Shown one piece after another: positions 43,929-53,008 of a stretch of 64,000 nucleotides of DNA. The notes below the pieces were generated by a model. It was not told the origin of the DNA, did no database searches, and was given only the letters and a program-made list of their open reading frames with translations. The translations under genes and the position numbers were made by a program. Numbering within the stretch: the stretch's first letter is position 1; each line of letters starts with the position of its first letter. This DNA comes from Mycolicibacter senuensis (GTDB lineage Bacteria; Actinomycetota; Actinomycetes; Mycobacteriales; Mycobacteriaceae): the NCBI RefSeq assembly GCF_003284925.1, contig NZ_QMEX01000005.1, positions 36,565 through 100,564 of the forward strand. The letters are read 5' to 3'.

Positions 43929-44523
43929 GGCCGGCTCCGCTCAGCCCGTCGATGATGTGCTCGCACACGAAGCGGCGCACCGCGCGGGGGCTGTCCAGCT
44001 TCACCCGCATGGGCGGCAGCAACTCGAAACTGAACAGCAGCCGCACGATCCATTCGCTGGCGCGGCCCGGATCCAGGGCATCGCTGACCTCCCCGCTGCG
44101 TTGTGCGGCGCGCACCAGTGGCGTCCACAACTGCACCGAGCGCCGCATCAGCTCCTCACCGCCGTGTTCGAGCAGCAGCACCAGCACACTCTGGTTGATC
44201 GCGCGGGGTTCGGCCGACGATCGGCGGCGATGCGCCGAGATCAGCACCGCCGCGGCCGCGACCTGTTCGGCCAGACTCTGCTGCTGGTTCACCTCGGCGG
44301 CCATGGTCGCGATGAACGCCGAGGACAGCTGCTCCAGCGCAGCGGCGATCGCTTCGTGGCGGGTGCCCAGGATGTTGTGCACCGTGCCGCGGGACACCCC
44401 CGCCGCCTCGGCGACCGCCGTCAGGCTGAAGCGCCGCGGACCGAGCTGGCGCAAGGTGTCGGTCGCGGCGGTGAGCAGCGGTGACGGCAGCGTTGAAGAT
44501 CCTGCATCGCCGGGCACTTGCAC
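43921..44523 (-). CDS. TetR-family regulator
   Basis: A 200-residue regulator with the helix-turn-helix LTAVAEAAGVSRGTVHNILG at about 34-53; the usual YxYF after the recognition helix is replaced by VHNILGTR. It begins with GTG and overlaps the FMO gene by eight bases, so it leads the FMO-epoxide hydrolase-SDR operon. It is divergent from the amidohydrolase at 44595 across 71 bp. It probably controls both; only a weak inverted repeat is seen there. Confidence 0.87.
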   Translation of the reverse strand: MQVPGDAGSSTLPSPLLTAATDTLRQLGPRRFSLTAVAEAAGVSRGTVHNILGTRHEAIAAALEQLSSAFIATMAAEVNQQQSLAEQVAAAAVLISAHRRRSSAEPRAINQSVLVLLLEHGGEELMRRSVQLWTPLVRAAQRSGEVSDALDPGRASEWIVRLLFSFELLPPMRVKLDSPRAVRRFVCEHIIDGLSGAGHG

Positions 44524-44594
44524 ACACTAACGAAATGTGTACAAATTGATCAACACCATTCGTCGCCGCGCCCGGTACTTCGAAGGAGACGGCT

Positions 44595-46358
44595 GTGTAC
44601 GACCTCGCGATCACCGGTGGCACCGTCGTCGACGGGACGGGAGCCGATCGCTACCCGGCCGATATCGGCGTCCGGGACGGCAAAATCGTCGCGGTTCAGC
44701 GCCGCACCGGAGCCGACGATCCCGGCTTGAGCGGCGCGGCAGCCGAGACGATCGACGCCACCGGCCGGATCGTGGCCCCCGGGTTCGTCGACATCCACAC
44801 CCACTACGACGGGCAGGTGAGCTGGGACAGCCTGCTGGAGCCCTCCAGCGGGCACGGTGTGACCACGGTCGTCAGCGGCAACTGTGGGGTCGGATTCGCC
44901 CCGGTGCGCCCCGGCCGCGAGGAGTGGCTGATCAAGCTGATGGAGGGCGTGGAAGATATCCCCGGCACCGCGCTGACCGAAGGCATCACCTGGGGATGGG
45001 AGAGCTACCCGCAGTACCTGGATGCGCTCGAGCGGCAGAGCTTCGCCGTCGACGTCGGCAGCCAGGTCGCGCACGGCGCGATCCGCGCCTACGCCATGGG
45101 CGACCGTGGTGCGCGCAACGAACCGGCCAGCGGCGATGACATCGCCGCGATGAGCGCCCTGGTGCAGGAGGCGATCGAGGCCGGGGCGCTGGGCTTTTCG
45201 ACCTCTCGCACCCTGGCACACCGCGCGATGGACGGCGAACCGGTGCCGGGCACCTTTGCCGCCGAAGACGAACTGTTCGGGCTGGGCCGCGCGATGGCCG
45301 CCGGGGGTCAGGCGGTGTTCGAGCTGGCTCCGCAGGGCACTGCCGGCGAGGACATCGTGGCGCCGAAGAAGGAACTCGAGTGGATGCAGCGCCTCGCCGC
45401 CGAGATCGACCGCCCGCTGTCGTTCGCGCTGATCCAGGTCGACGCCGACCCGAACCTGTGGCGCGAACAGCTCGACATCTCCGCCGCCGCCCACCAGGCG
45501 GGCAGCGCGCTGTACCCGCAGATCGCCGCCCGGCCGTTCGGGATGCTGCTGGGTTTCCCCGGGCACCACGGGTTCACCCACCGCCCGACCTACCGGCGGC
45601 TCAAAGCGCAGTGCAGCCGCGAGGAACTCGCGCAGCGGCTCGCCGAACCGGCGGTCAAGGCCGCCATCCTGGCCGAAGACGACCTGCCCGTCGATACTTC
45701 CCTGCAGTTCGACGGGATGTTCGCGCTGGTGCAGCATTCGCTGCACCGCATCTACGACCTGGGCGACCCGCCGGACTACGAGCCGACACCGGACCGCTCG
45801 GTGGCAGCGATCGCCGCGGCGCGCGGTGAGGATCCGCTGTCGACGCTGTATGGCCTGATGCTGCGCGATGACGCCGGCGCCATGCTGATGCTGCCGTTCT
45901 TCAACTACGCCGACGGCAACCACGACGCGATCCGCGAGATGCTCACCCACCCCGCCGGCGTGCTGGGCCTGTCCGACGGCGGCGCGCACTGCGGATTGAT
46001 CTGCGATGCCTCCTACCCGACCTTCCTGCTCACCCACTGGGCCCGCGACCGGCACCGCGGCGAAAAACTGCCGCTGGAATACGTGGTGCGCAAGCAGTGC
46101 CGCGACACCGCGCACCTGTTCGGGCTGACCGATCGCGGCGTCATCGAGGTGGGGAAGAAGGCGGACCTCAATGTGATCGACATGGCCGCGCTGACCCTGC
46201 ACCCGGCCCGGATGGCCTACGACCTGCCGGCCGGGGGCCGCCGCCTGCTGCAAGGGGCGAGCGGATACGACGCCACCATCGTCAGCGGTACCGTCACCCG
46301 GCGCAACGGCGCCGACACCGGCGCCCGCCCGGGCCGGCTGGTGCGTGGCGCGCGCTGA
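44595..46358 (+). CDS. D-aminoacylase/N-acyl-D-amino-acid deacylase-family amidohydrolase
   Basis: A 587-residue metal-dependent hydrolase. [16 protein letters not shown] starts the beta-sandwich domain, and DIHTHYDGQ (H68, H70) supplies the first metal ligands; the last aspartate lies in [10 protein letters not shown]. An AAGGAG site precedes the GTG at 44595. The family includes N-acyl-D-amino acid deacylases and dihydropyrimidinase-like enzymes; actinobacterial members often sit in catabolic islands with no known substrate. The following SRPBCC gene may be in the same transcript. Confidence 0.87.
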   Translation: MYDLAITGGTVVDGTGADRYPADIGVRDGKIVAVQRRTGADDPGLSGAAAETIDATGRIVAPGFVDIHTHYDGQVSWDSLLEPSSGHGVTTVVSGNCGVGFAPVRPGREEWLIKLMEGVEDIPGTALTEGITWGWESYPQYLDALERQSFAVDVGSQVAHGAIRAYAMGDRGARNEPASGDDIAAMSALVQEAIEAGALGFSTSRTLAHRAMDGEPVPGTFAAEDELFGLGRAMAAGGQAVFELAPQGTAGEDIVAPKKELEWMQRLAAEIDRPLSFALIQVDADPNLWREQLDISAAAHQAGSALYPQIAARPFGMLLGFPGHHGFTHRPTYRRLKAQCSREELAQRLAEPAVKAAILAEDDLPVDTSLQFDGMFALVQHSLHRIYDLGDPPDYEPTPDRSVAAIAAARGEDPLSTLYGLMLRDDAGAMLMLPFFNYADGNHDAIREMLTHPAGVLGLSDGGAHCGLICDASYPTFLLTHWARDRHRGEKLPLEYVVRKQCRDTAHLFGLTDRGVIEVGKKADLNVIDMAALTLHPARMAYDLPAGGRRLLQGASGYDATIVSGTVTRRNGADTGARPGRLVRGAR

Positions 46359-46384
46359 ATCACGACGTACAGAAAGGAAATTCG

Positions 46385-46897
46385 TTGTCGCGGATGTATC
46401 CCTGCGAGCGTGTCGAACTCGGCTTCATCGAGCAGGCACCGCAGCGGTTCAGCAACAGCGTCGAGCTGGCCGTCACCCCCGAACAGGTGTGGGAAGTGCT
46501 GGCCGACGCTGACGCCTGGCCGCACTGGGCGTCAGTGATCACCAACGTGAGCTGGACCAGCCCCAAACCGCACGGTGTCGGCACCACCCGGCTCGTCGAC
46601 ATGCGCGGCGGCATCGTCGGCGACGAGGAGTTCCTCGCCTGGGAACCCTGTCGGCACATGGCATTTCGGTTCAACGCGAGCTCTACGTCGGCGTTGGCGG
46701 TCTTCGTCGAGGACTATCGCATCGAACCGACCGCGCAGGGTTGTCGGCTCACGTGGACCCTGGCCAACAAGTTGACCGGGCCGGCGCGGCTGTTCTCCCC
46801 GCTCAGCGGGCCGCTGATGAACCTGGCGTTTCGCCGCTTCCTGTCGAATCTGCGCCGCTACACCGACCAGCGGTTCGCGACCCTGCAGCGCGGGTAG
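46385..46897 (+). CDS. SRPBCC-fold protein (polyketide cyclase-like)
   Basis: A 170-residue START-like protein. NSVELAVTPEQVWEVLADAD and WPHWASVITNVSWT are the hallmark opening of the fold, and GPARLFSPLSGPLMN is near the end. The TTG at 46385 lies six bases after AAGGA and is preferred to the ATG at 46394, which is 15 bases away. It may bind a hydrophobic ligand. It is followed by the convergent ParE gene. Confidence 0.8.
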   Translation: MSRMYPCERVELGFIEQAPQRFSNSVELAVTPEQVWEVLADADAWPHWASVITNVSWTSPKPHGVGTTRLVDMRGGIVGDEEFLAWEPCRHMAFRFNASSTSALAVFVEDYRIEPTAQGCRLTWTLANKLTGPARLFSPLSGPLMNLAFRRFLSNLRRYTDQRFATLQRG

Positions 46898-46917
46898 GGG
46901 TGCGGAGGCTGCGAGCC

Positions 46918-47214
46918 TCAGAGACGCCGCTCGGTGTCCATTCGTTGGTGCAAGACCCGAACTACGTCGACGACGGCGTCGGCAGTCAGTCGATAGAACA
47001 GCGTGTGGGATCCGGCCGATAGTTTGCGATAGCCGGGTCGGATCTCGTCACAGGTTCGGCCGATCCGTGGATTCGCGGCAAGACGTTCGATCGCGTACTG
47101 GAGCTCGCGCAGGTACTCTTCGGCCTGGTCGACGCCCCAGCGGTCCGCGGTGTAATCCCAGATCTGTTCCAGATCTGCTCGCGCGGCAGGTGAGAGCAGG
47201 TATCGAACAGTCAC
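46918..47214 (-). CDS. parE: ParE/RelE-family toxin
   Basis: A 98-residue protein with MTVRYLLSPAARADLEQIWDY and the central PRIGRTCDEIRPGYRKLSAG, matching ParE-type toxins of the RelE fold, which poison DNA gyrase. The final HTLFYRLTADAVVDVVRVLH is the usual strand set. It overlaps the antitoxin gene by four bases (ATGA) and lies downstream, the normal parDE order. It may help stabilise this region of the chromosome. Confidence 0.93.
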   Translation of the reverse strand: MTVRYLLSPAARADLEQIWDYTADRWGVDQAEEYLRELQYAIERLAANPRIGRTCDEIRPGYRKLSAGSHTLFYRLTADAVVDVVRVLHQRMDTERRL

Positions 47215-47471
47215 CGGATACGCGACGCATCCGTCCGCTTGCGGTCGAGGAAGGCATCGAAGTCAAACGGCGTCGACTCGCCGCTACGTTCACCGTCCTC
47301 GAGGGCGGTGCGCAGGGCCCGCAGTTGTGCTTCGCGATCCTCCAGCAGCCGCAATGCCGAGCGAATAACCTCGCTGACCGATCGGTAGCGTCCGGATGCG
47401 ATCTCCTGGTCGATGAAGGCCTGGTAATGATCGTCGAGCACGAAGGACGTGTTCTTGCCCATGTCTGCCAC
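47211..47471 (-). CDS. parD: ParD-family antitoxin
   Basis: An 86-residue protein with an N-terminal ribbon-helix-helix (KNTSFVLDDHYQAFIDQEI) and SGRYRSVSEVIRSALRLLE, the standard ParD sequence, then a charged C-terminal tail that would wrap the toxin. The start is GTG at 47471 or ATG at 47462; no ribosome site is visible, which suggests a leaderless message. A palindrome (47473-47489) abuts the start and is the likely autoregulatory site. Confidence 0.92.
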   Translation of the reverse strand: MADMGKNTSFVLDDHYQAFIDQEIASGRYRSVSEVIRSALRLLEDREAQLRALRTALEDGERSGESTPFDFDAFLDRKRTDASRIR

Positions 47472-47472
47472 G

Positions 47473-47489
47473 ATACCAAAATTTGGTAT
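47473..47489. promoter_or_regulatory. ParD operator palindrome
   Basis: ATACCAAA and TTTGGTAT flank a single A, a perfect 17-bp palindrome one base upstream of the parD GTG. Ribbon-helix-helix antitoxins commonly bind such sites to repress their own operon. Confidence 0.65.
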
Positions 47490-47508
47490 GCAGGGCCGAG
47501 GGCCGGCC

Positions 47509-48735
47509 TCAGCGCGGCTCGATGGTGACCGGCATGTGCCGGACCCCGGCGTGCTTGTTGCTGCGGACGTACTCGATCGGGCCGGTCAAGGTCACGGTGC
47601 CCACCCGGTCGAGTAGCACGTCGAAGATCACCCGCATCTCCAGGCGGGCCAGCGTCGAGCCGAGGCAGAAGTGCACGCCGCGCCCGAACGTCAAGTGCGG
47701 GTTAGGGTTGCGGGTGATGTCAAACATGTAGGGTCCGGCGAACACCGAGTCGTCCCGGTTCGCCGACGCCCACCACAGGCTCACCTTGTCGCCGGCCCGG
47801 ATCTGCTGTCCGTGCAGTTCGACGTCGCGGGTCGCGGTGCGCCGGTTGTAGGGTGTCGACGACGCCCAGCGCAGCAGTTCCTCGACGGCCACCGGCAGCA
47901 GCTCCCGGTCCCGGCGCAACCGCTCCCACGCCTCGGGATGCTCGCTGAGTGCCGACATGCCGATCGCGATCGAATTGCGGGTCGTCTCACTGCCTGCGGC
48001 CATGATCAGGCTCAAGAACATCTGCTGCTCGTTGGCGGTGAGCGGCTCGTCGTCGATCTCCGCGTGCGTCACCACCGACAGCAGGTCGTCGGCGGGCCGG
48101 GCGCGCTTGCGTTCCAGCAGCTCGGCGCCGTAGGCGTGCATCCGGGCATGGGCCTGCACCAACCGGTCACTGACCTCGCCGACTTCGCGGTCCTCGTAGT
48201 CCAGCGTGACGTTGGCCCAGTTCATCAGCTCGTGGCGGTCTTCCTGCGGTACGCCCACCAGTTCGGCGACTGCCTGCAGCGGCAGCTCCGCGGCGACATC
48301 GACCAAAAAGTCGCACTCCCGCTTGGCCAGCGCGGCGTCGATGATCGTCACCGCGCGCCGGCGCAGATCCTGCTCGATCCCGCGCAGCGCCCGCGGAGTC
48401 ATGCTGGGCATCAGCAACTTCCGGAATTTCGCGTGCCGCGGATCGTCCATCATGTTCAGCAGCGCACCGACGGCGAAACCCCGCGGCATGTCCTCCAGGG
48501 TGGTGCCGCCGCCGTCGCGCGCGCCGCCGGTCTCCGAGGAGAAGGTCTCGTTGTCGGTGGCCGCGGCGACGATATCGGCGTAACGGCTGAACACCCAGAA
48601 TCCTTCGCCGCCCGGACAGTGGGCGGTGGCCGGATGGAACCAGACCGGTGATTCGCGGCGCAGCACGTCGAACACGTGGTGCGGGAAGCCGGCGGTGAAC
48701 CGGTCCAGGTCGGTCAGGTCGACGTCATCGTGCAT
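47509..48735 (-). CDS. Cytochrome P450
   Basis: A 408-residue soluble bacterial P450. The I-helix oxygen motif is AAGSETTRNS, the K-helix ExxR is in VEELLRW, and the heme ligand is the cysteine of FGRGVHFCLG (C357). The start MHDDVDLTDLDRF resembles other mycobacterial P450s; an ATG at 48753 gives six more residues. It is divergent from the SDR at 48787 with a short shared promoter. I do not assign a CYP family; steroid side-chain P450s (CYP125, CYP142) are related but not clearly the same. Confidence 0.9.
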   Translation of the reverse strand: MHDDVDLTDLDRFTAGFPHHVFDVLRRESPVWFHPATAHCPGGEGFWVFSRYADIVAAATDNETFSSETGGARDGGGTTLEDMPRGFAVGALLNMMDDPRHAKFRKLLMPSMTPRALRGIEQDLRRRAVTIIDAALAKRECDFLVDVAAELPLQAVAELVGVPQEDRHELMNWANVTLDYEDREVGEVSDRLVQAHARMHAYGAELLERKRARPADDLLSVVTHAEIDDEPLTANEQQMFLSLIMAAGSETTRNSIAIGMSALSEHPEAWERLRRDRELLPVAVEELLRWASSTPYNRRTATRDVELHGQQIRAGDKVSLWWASANRDDSVFAGPYMFDITRNPNPHLTFGRGVHFCLGSTLARLEMRVIFDVLLDRVGTVTLTGPIEYVRSNKHAGVRHMPVTIEPR

Positions 48736-48786
48736 CAACTCAGGACCATACACATAGATCGTGGTGTCCCGTCTATAGTTCGGCCT

Positions 48787-49731
48787 GTGAGTGCGACGGA
48801 CTGGACTGTGAAGCAGGGTTCACCCCAGCGCGGCCGGACCGCCGTCGTGACCGGAGCCAACACCGGCGTCGGACTCGAAGTCGCCCGCGGGCTTGCCACA
48901 CTCGGCGCCGACGTGGTGCTGGCTTGCCGCAACCTCGACGCAGCCGACGCGGCCCGCGATGACATCCTGCGGACGGTTCCGGGTGCGCGGATCGACGTGG
49001 TGCACCTGGATGTCAGCGACCTGGCGTCGGTGCACGCCTGCGCCGAGAAGCTGCGGGCCGCCCACCCCGTCATCGACATCCTCGTCAACAACGCCGGTGT
49101 CATGCACCAGACGCGCCAGCTGACGGCCGATGGCTTCGAAGGTGACTTCGGCACGAACTTCCTCGGGCCGTTCGCACTGACCGGACTGCTGCTCGACCGG
49201 GTGCTCGTATCCCCGGCCGGGCGGATCGTAGCGGTGAACAGCAAAACCAGCCGGGGCGGCCGAATCTCCTTCGACGATCTGCAGTTGGAGTCCTCGTTCA
49301 GCCCGGCGGCGGCCTACACACAGTCCAAGCTCGCCCAGCTGATGGCGGTATTCGAACTGCAGCGGCGGCTGGAAACGGCGGGCAGCCCGGCTATCTCGCT
49401 GGCCGCGCATCCCGGCGGCACCCGCACCGGGATCCTGCGCGAGCAGTCCCGGTCGATTCGCTGGGTCTTCAACCGGCGCTTCCGCTTTCTGACGGGCTGG
49501 TTCACCCAGGCTCCCGCCGACGGAGCGTTGCCGATGCTGCGGGCGGCCACCGACCCGGGTGCCACCGGTGGCCAGTTCTACGGCCCGGGGGGACGTTTCG
49601 AGCAGATCGGCCCGCCGGTACTGGTCCGGGCCGCCCGCAGAGCCCACGACGTCGAGGCACAGCAACGGCTCTGGCAGATCGCCGAAGAACTCACCGGCGT
49701 CAGCTACCCGCTGACCCGCGCACCTTCGTAG
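48787..49731 (+). CDS. Retinol-dehydrogenase-like SDR
   Basis: A 314-residue SDR with TGANTGVG (22-29), S152 and Y177/K181. The form TGANTGVGLEVARGL and the HPGGTRTGI block place it with the retinol-dehydrogenase/WW-domain oxidoreductase-like group common in mycobacteria. The GTG at 48787 lies in a short region divergent from the P450. Its last 32 bp overlap the convergent TetR gene. Possible role: oxidising the alcohol made by the P450. Confidence 0.88.
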   Translation: MSATDWTVKQGSPQRGRTAVVTGANTGVGLEVARGLATLGADVVLACRNLDAADAARDDILRTVPGARIDVVHLDVSDLASVHACAEKLRAAHPVIDILVNNAGVMHQTRQLTADGFEGDFGTNFLGPFALTGLLLDRVLVSPAGRIVAVNSKTSRGGRISFDDLQLESSFSPAAAYTQSKLAQLMAVFELQRRLETAGSPAISLAAHPGGTRTGILREQSRSIRWVFNRRFRFLTGWFTQAPADGALPMLRAATDPGATGGQFYGPGGRFEQIGPPVLVRAARRAHDVEAQQRLWQIAEELTGVSYPLTRAPS

Positions 49732-50320
49732 CGCCGCGCGCCGCGGTCACCGCCGGCGCGATCCACCGCCGCAGCAGCCGGCGCAACTCGCCGCCCGGGG
49801 CGGGCAGCGGCGCCAAGATGAACGACTGCAAGGTGCGCAACACCATCTCGATGATGTCGTCGATCGCCTGCTCGTCGAAGCCGGACCAGTCGACATCGAG
49901 CCGCTGGAGAATGGAATGCCCGAAGGTGCGGCCGGTGTCGGTGGTCACCGTGACGGCGAACGCGCTGGGCGGTTGCGCGCGCAACAGCAGCCCGACGTAG
50001 GGGTCGACCGGGAGTCGCTCCAGGGTCAGTGCGACACCTTCGGCGACCGCATCCCCGGGATCGGTGATTCCGGCAAGTGCCGCGGCCAGTTGGTCCAGAA
50101 AATCCCCGACGCCGTCGACCGCGGTGGCCGACAGTAACTCCTCGGTGCTGGGGAAGTAGCGGTAGACGGTCTGGCGGGTCACGCCAAGGGTACGGGCCAC
50201 ATCGGCGATGCTGGTCTGCTCGCCGCGTTCGTCGATGGTGCGCCGGGTCGCTTCCAGGATCCGCGCCACCGCCTCCTCGTCGCTGGCGGGCACATCGCCG
50301 CCCCAACCGCGGGTGCGCAT
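49700..50320 (-). CDS. TetR-family regulator
   Basis: A 206-residue regulator with helix-turn-helix IADVARTLGVTRQTVYRYFP at about 38-57 and a ligand domain rich in leucine. Its start is divergent from the broken LLM gene at 50499; a 7-bp inverted repeat (50390-50416) lies between and is likely its operator. The 3' end overlaps the SDR gene. It probably controls the fadD19-like operon to the right. Confidence 0.88.
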   Translation of the reverse strand: MRTRGWGGDVPASDEEAVARILEATRRTIDERGEQTSIADVARTLGVTRQTVYRYFPSTEELLSATAVDGVGDFLDQLAAALAGITDPGDAVAEGVALTLERLPVDPYVGLLLRAQPPSAFAVTVTTDTGRTFGHSILQRLDVDWSGFDEQAIDDIIEMVLRTLQSFILAPLPAPGGELRRLLRRWIAPAVTAARGATKVRGSAGS

Positions 50321-50389
50321 CAGTGCCCCTGCCCCAGGGCTAGAACTCGCATAGTCCGGAACGGTAGCCGACCTGGCACCTGATCGACG

Positions 50390-50416
50390 TCATACACGTA
50401 ACTAGGGCATGTATGA
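50390..50416. promoter_or_regulatory. Inverted repeat between tetR and the LLM/FadD operon
   Basis: TCATACA (50390-50396) and TGTATGA (50410-50416) are exact complements with a 13-bp spacer, 70 bp upstream of the TetR start and 83 bp upstream of the LLM reading frame. Size and place fit a TetR operator. Confidence 0.45.
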
Positions 50417-50498
50417 TCTGCTTCGTGAGTGTGGAGAACCCGGGCAGATTCACCCGTACGGGGATCCGGCCGCCAGCCGCCAGCCACGGTTCGTCGGC

Positions 50499-51348
50499 GT
50501 GAAAGTCTATATCAGCACCGGATTCCTCCCGACCGCCGACATCCTCGCGCTTGGGGCTGCCGCGGACCGGCTCGGCTATGACGGTGTTGGAATTCCAGAT
50601 CATGTGGTGAATTTCGCCGAGCTGACCACGCGATACCCCTACACCGTCGATGGTGAGCGGCGCTGGTCGCCGTTCACCGACTGGCCCGACCCATGGGTGC
50701 TGATCGGAGCGCTGGCCCAGATCACTTTGTCACCACCGTCTACGTTGCGGCCCTGCGTGACCCGTATTCGGCCGCAAAGGCGATCGGTACCGCGGCGGTG
50801 CTGGCCGACGGCCGCCTCGATCTGGGTCTGGGTGTGGGGTGGTGCGAAGAAGAGTTCACGTTGATGGGACAGCCTTTTGTCGGCCGCGGGAAGCGCACCG
50901 AAGAGGCAGTCGAACTCATGCGCGACCTCTGGTCGCCGGGCTGGACTGAACATGACGGCGAGCACTACCGCACTCCCCGGCTGGAGATGACACCCAACCC
51001 ACCGCCCATCCCGGTGCTGTTCGGCGGATTGACCGATCTCGCGCTACGTCGAGCCGCCCGCTACGACGGCTGGGTCGGCGATCTGATGACACCGACCAGG
51101 CCATCGACACTGTCGCAAAGCTGCGGAGGTACCGGCGGGCAATCGGCCGCGAGGCGGACGAGTTCACCGTGCTCGCACCGCTTATCGATGTGTTCGGGAC
51201 CGATGACATTGCCCGCGCTGAAGCCGGTGGCATCACCCACATCCTCACCCAGCCGTGGACCTATTACTGCAAGCCGGACGCGCCCGTCGAAGCCAAAATC
51301 GAGGCGATGGCGACGTTCCGGCACGACTTCCGCCTTGATTGTCATTAG
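50499..51348 (+). pseudogene. LLM-class oxidoreductase broken by two frameshifts
   Basis: The protein starts VKVYISTGFLPTADILALG from a GTG at 50499 and runs to GALAQIT at about 50720, then must move to a second frame (HFVTTVYVAALRDPYSAAKA up to YDGWVGDLM at about 51088) and to a third (TDQAIDTVAKLRRYRRAIGR to the stop at 51348). Both shifts are of the same sign; the second is repaired by adding one base at 51089, giving LMTTDQ. At the first junction a few residues are also missing compared with relatives. All three parts carry LLM motifs. It is either a decayed gene or, less likely, sequencing errors. It lies directly before the FadD19-like gene. Confidence 0.8.
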
Positions 51349-51358
51349 GAGCAGTGCG

Positions 51359-53008
51359 ATGACCCGTTTTGATCTGTCCTCGGTTTTTGCGACCGTGGCC
51401 GACGCGATCCACGACCACACTTTGCTGGTGTGGCGGGACCGCCACTACAGCTACGGAGAGACCAACGCCCGGGTCGACGGCGTCGCACGCTACCTGGCAA
51501 CGCGGGGGCTGGGCTGCCACATCGCCCGAGACCAGCTCGCAGGCCACCAGTCCGGCCAGGACCACCTCGGCATCTACCTGCGTAACGGCAACCAATACCT
51601 GGAGACAATGCTGGCCGGATTCCGGGCCCGGGTCGCGCCGTTCAACGTCAGCTACCGCTACGTCGAAGAGGAGCTGATCCACCTGCTCGACAACGCCAAT
51701 TCCCGCGCACTGGTCTACGGCGCAGAATTCGCGCCAACAGTAGCGGCGATTCGCGATCGACTGCCGAACCTCGAAGTCCTCATCCAGGTCGCCGACGACA
51801 GCGGCAACGCCCTGCTTCCCGGGGCGGTGGACTACGAGTCCATCACCGAGACCACCGCACCAGCCGCCGGGATCCCCACCCCCAGCCCCGACGACCTCTA
51901 CATTCTCTACACCGGCGGAACCACCGGCATGCCCAAAGGCGTGCTGTGGCGCCAAAACGACATCTTCATGGCGTCGATGGGAGGTCGGCCGTTCGGCAGC
52001 GAAACCCCGTTGGCGTCGTATGCCGAACTGGCCGCGCAGGCCGGCCAGGCCCCCGGCGCACTGTCGATGCTGATGTTGGCCCCGCTGATGCATGGCGCCG
52101 CGCAGTGGGCCGCCTTCAACATCATCACCCGGGGTGGTCGCATCGTGATCCCCGACGATGTGGAGCGGCTGCGACCCGATCAGGTGCTGCGTCTGGCCGA
52201 ACGCGAACGGGTGATCAACATCCCGGTGGTCGGCGATGCGATCGCCCGACCACTGATCGAAGAGATCGAAACCGGCAACTACGACCTGTCATCACTGCTG
52301 ACTATCAGCAATGGAGGTGCACCGCTATCGCCGACACTGCGAGAGCGCATCGTCACCGCCCTGCCCCACATCATGATTCTCGACGCCGTGGGCGCATCCG
52401 AGTCAGGCCTGCAGATGAATACCATGGCCGCGAAAGACTCTGAGACCGCGGTATTCACACCGGCCTCCGATACCGGTGTTATCGCAACGGAATTCACGCA
52501 CGCTCTACTACCCGGCGACGGGGAAGGCTGGCTGGCCCGGCGAGACCATATTCCTCTGGGCTACCTCGGGGACGAAGACAAAACCGCTGCCACCTTCCCC
52601 ACGATCGACGGTGTGCGCTGGTCGGTTCCGGGAGACCGCGCCGAATACCTGCCCGACGGCCGGGTTCGGTTGCTGGGCCGAAACTCGTTGACTATCAACT
52701 CCGGTGGCGAGAAAATCTTCGTCGAAGAGGTCGAGCGGGCCATCGCGGCGCACCCCGCGGTGCGCGACACCGTTGTGGTGGGCCGGCCGTCGCAGCGCTG
52801 GGGCAGCGAAGTCGTCGCCATCGTGCAACTCGCCGAGGACGCTGCGGTCACCGATGAGGAGATCCTGACCACCTGCCGGCGCCACATCGCCGGATACAAG
52901 GTCCCCAAGACCGTGATCCGGGCCCCCCAAATCCTGCGTTCACCGGTCGGCAAGGCCGACTACCGCTGGGCCAGCGACCTTGCCACGACGACAGAAGCGA
53001 GCCAATGA
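51359..53008 (+). CDS. Acyl-CoA ligase, FadD19-like (steroid side-chain CoA synthetase family)
   Basis: A 549-residue adenylate-forming ligase. YILYTGGTTGMPKG is at 181-194, the A8 region reads NSGGEKIFVEEVE, and the catalytic lysine is K532 in SPVGKADYRWA. From memory, SYRYVEEELIHLLDN, DDLYILYTGG and IAGYKVPK match FadD19, which makes the CoA thioester of C27 cholesterol acids in mycobacteria. An insertion near 51-68 sets it apart. The ATG at 51359 lies after AGGAG (51347-51351) and overlaps nothing, which separates it from the broken LLM gene. The stop overlaps the next LLM gene (ATGA). Confidence 0.9.
   Translation: MTRFDLSSVFATVADAIHDHTLLVWRDRHYSYGETNARVDGVARYLATRGLGCHIARDQLAGHQSGQDHLGIYLRNGNQYLETMLAGFRARVAPFNVSYRYVEEELIHLLDNANSRALVYGAEFAPTVAAIRDRLPNLEVLIQVADDSGNALLPGAVDYESITETTAPAAGIPTPSPDDLYILYTGGTTGMPKGVLWRQNDIFMASMGGRPFGSETPLASYAELAAQAGQAPGALSMLMLAPLMHGAAQWAAFNIITRGGRIVIPDDVERLRPDQVLRLAERERVINIPVVGDAIARPLIEEIETGNYDLSSLLTISNGGAPLSPTLRERIVTALPHIMILDAVGASESGLQMNTMAAKDSETAVFTPASDTGVIATEFTHALLPGDGEGWLARRDHIPLGYLGDEDKTAATFPTIDGVRWSVPGDRAEYLPDGRVRLLGRNSLTINSGGEKIFVEEVERAIAAHPAVRDTVVVGRPSQRWGSEVVAIVQLAEDAAVTDEEILTTCRRHIAGYKVPKTVIRAPQILRSPVGKADYRWASDLATTTEASQ

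Noticed and set aside
44522..44540. Inverted repeat ACACA/TGTGT near the TetR start at 44523
   Set aside because: Only five-base arms with low complexity; not enough to call an operator.
47509..48735. Assignment of the P450 as CYP125 or CYP142
   Set aside because: General P450 motifs are present, but the N-terminal and heme-region sequences do not clearly match either family.
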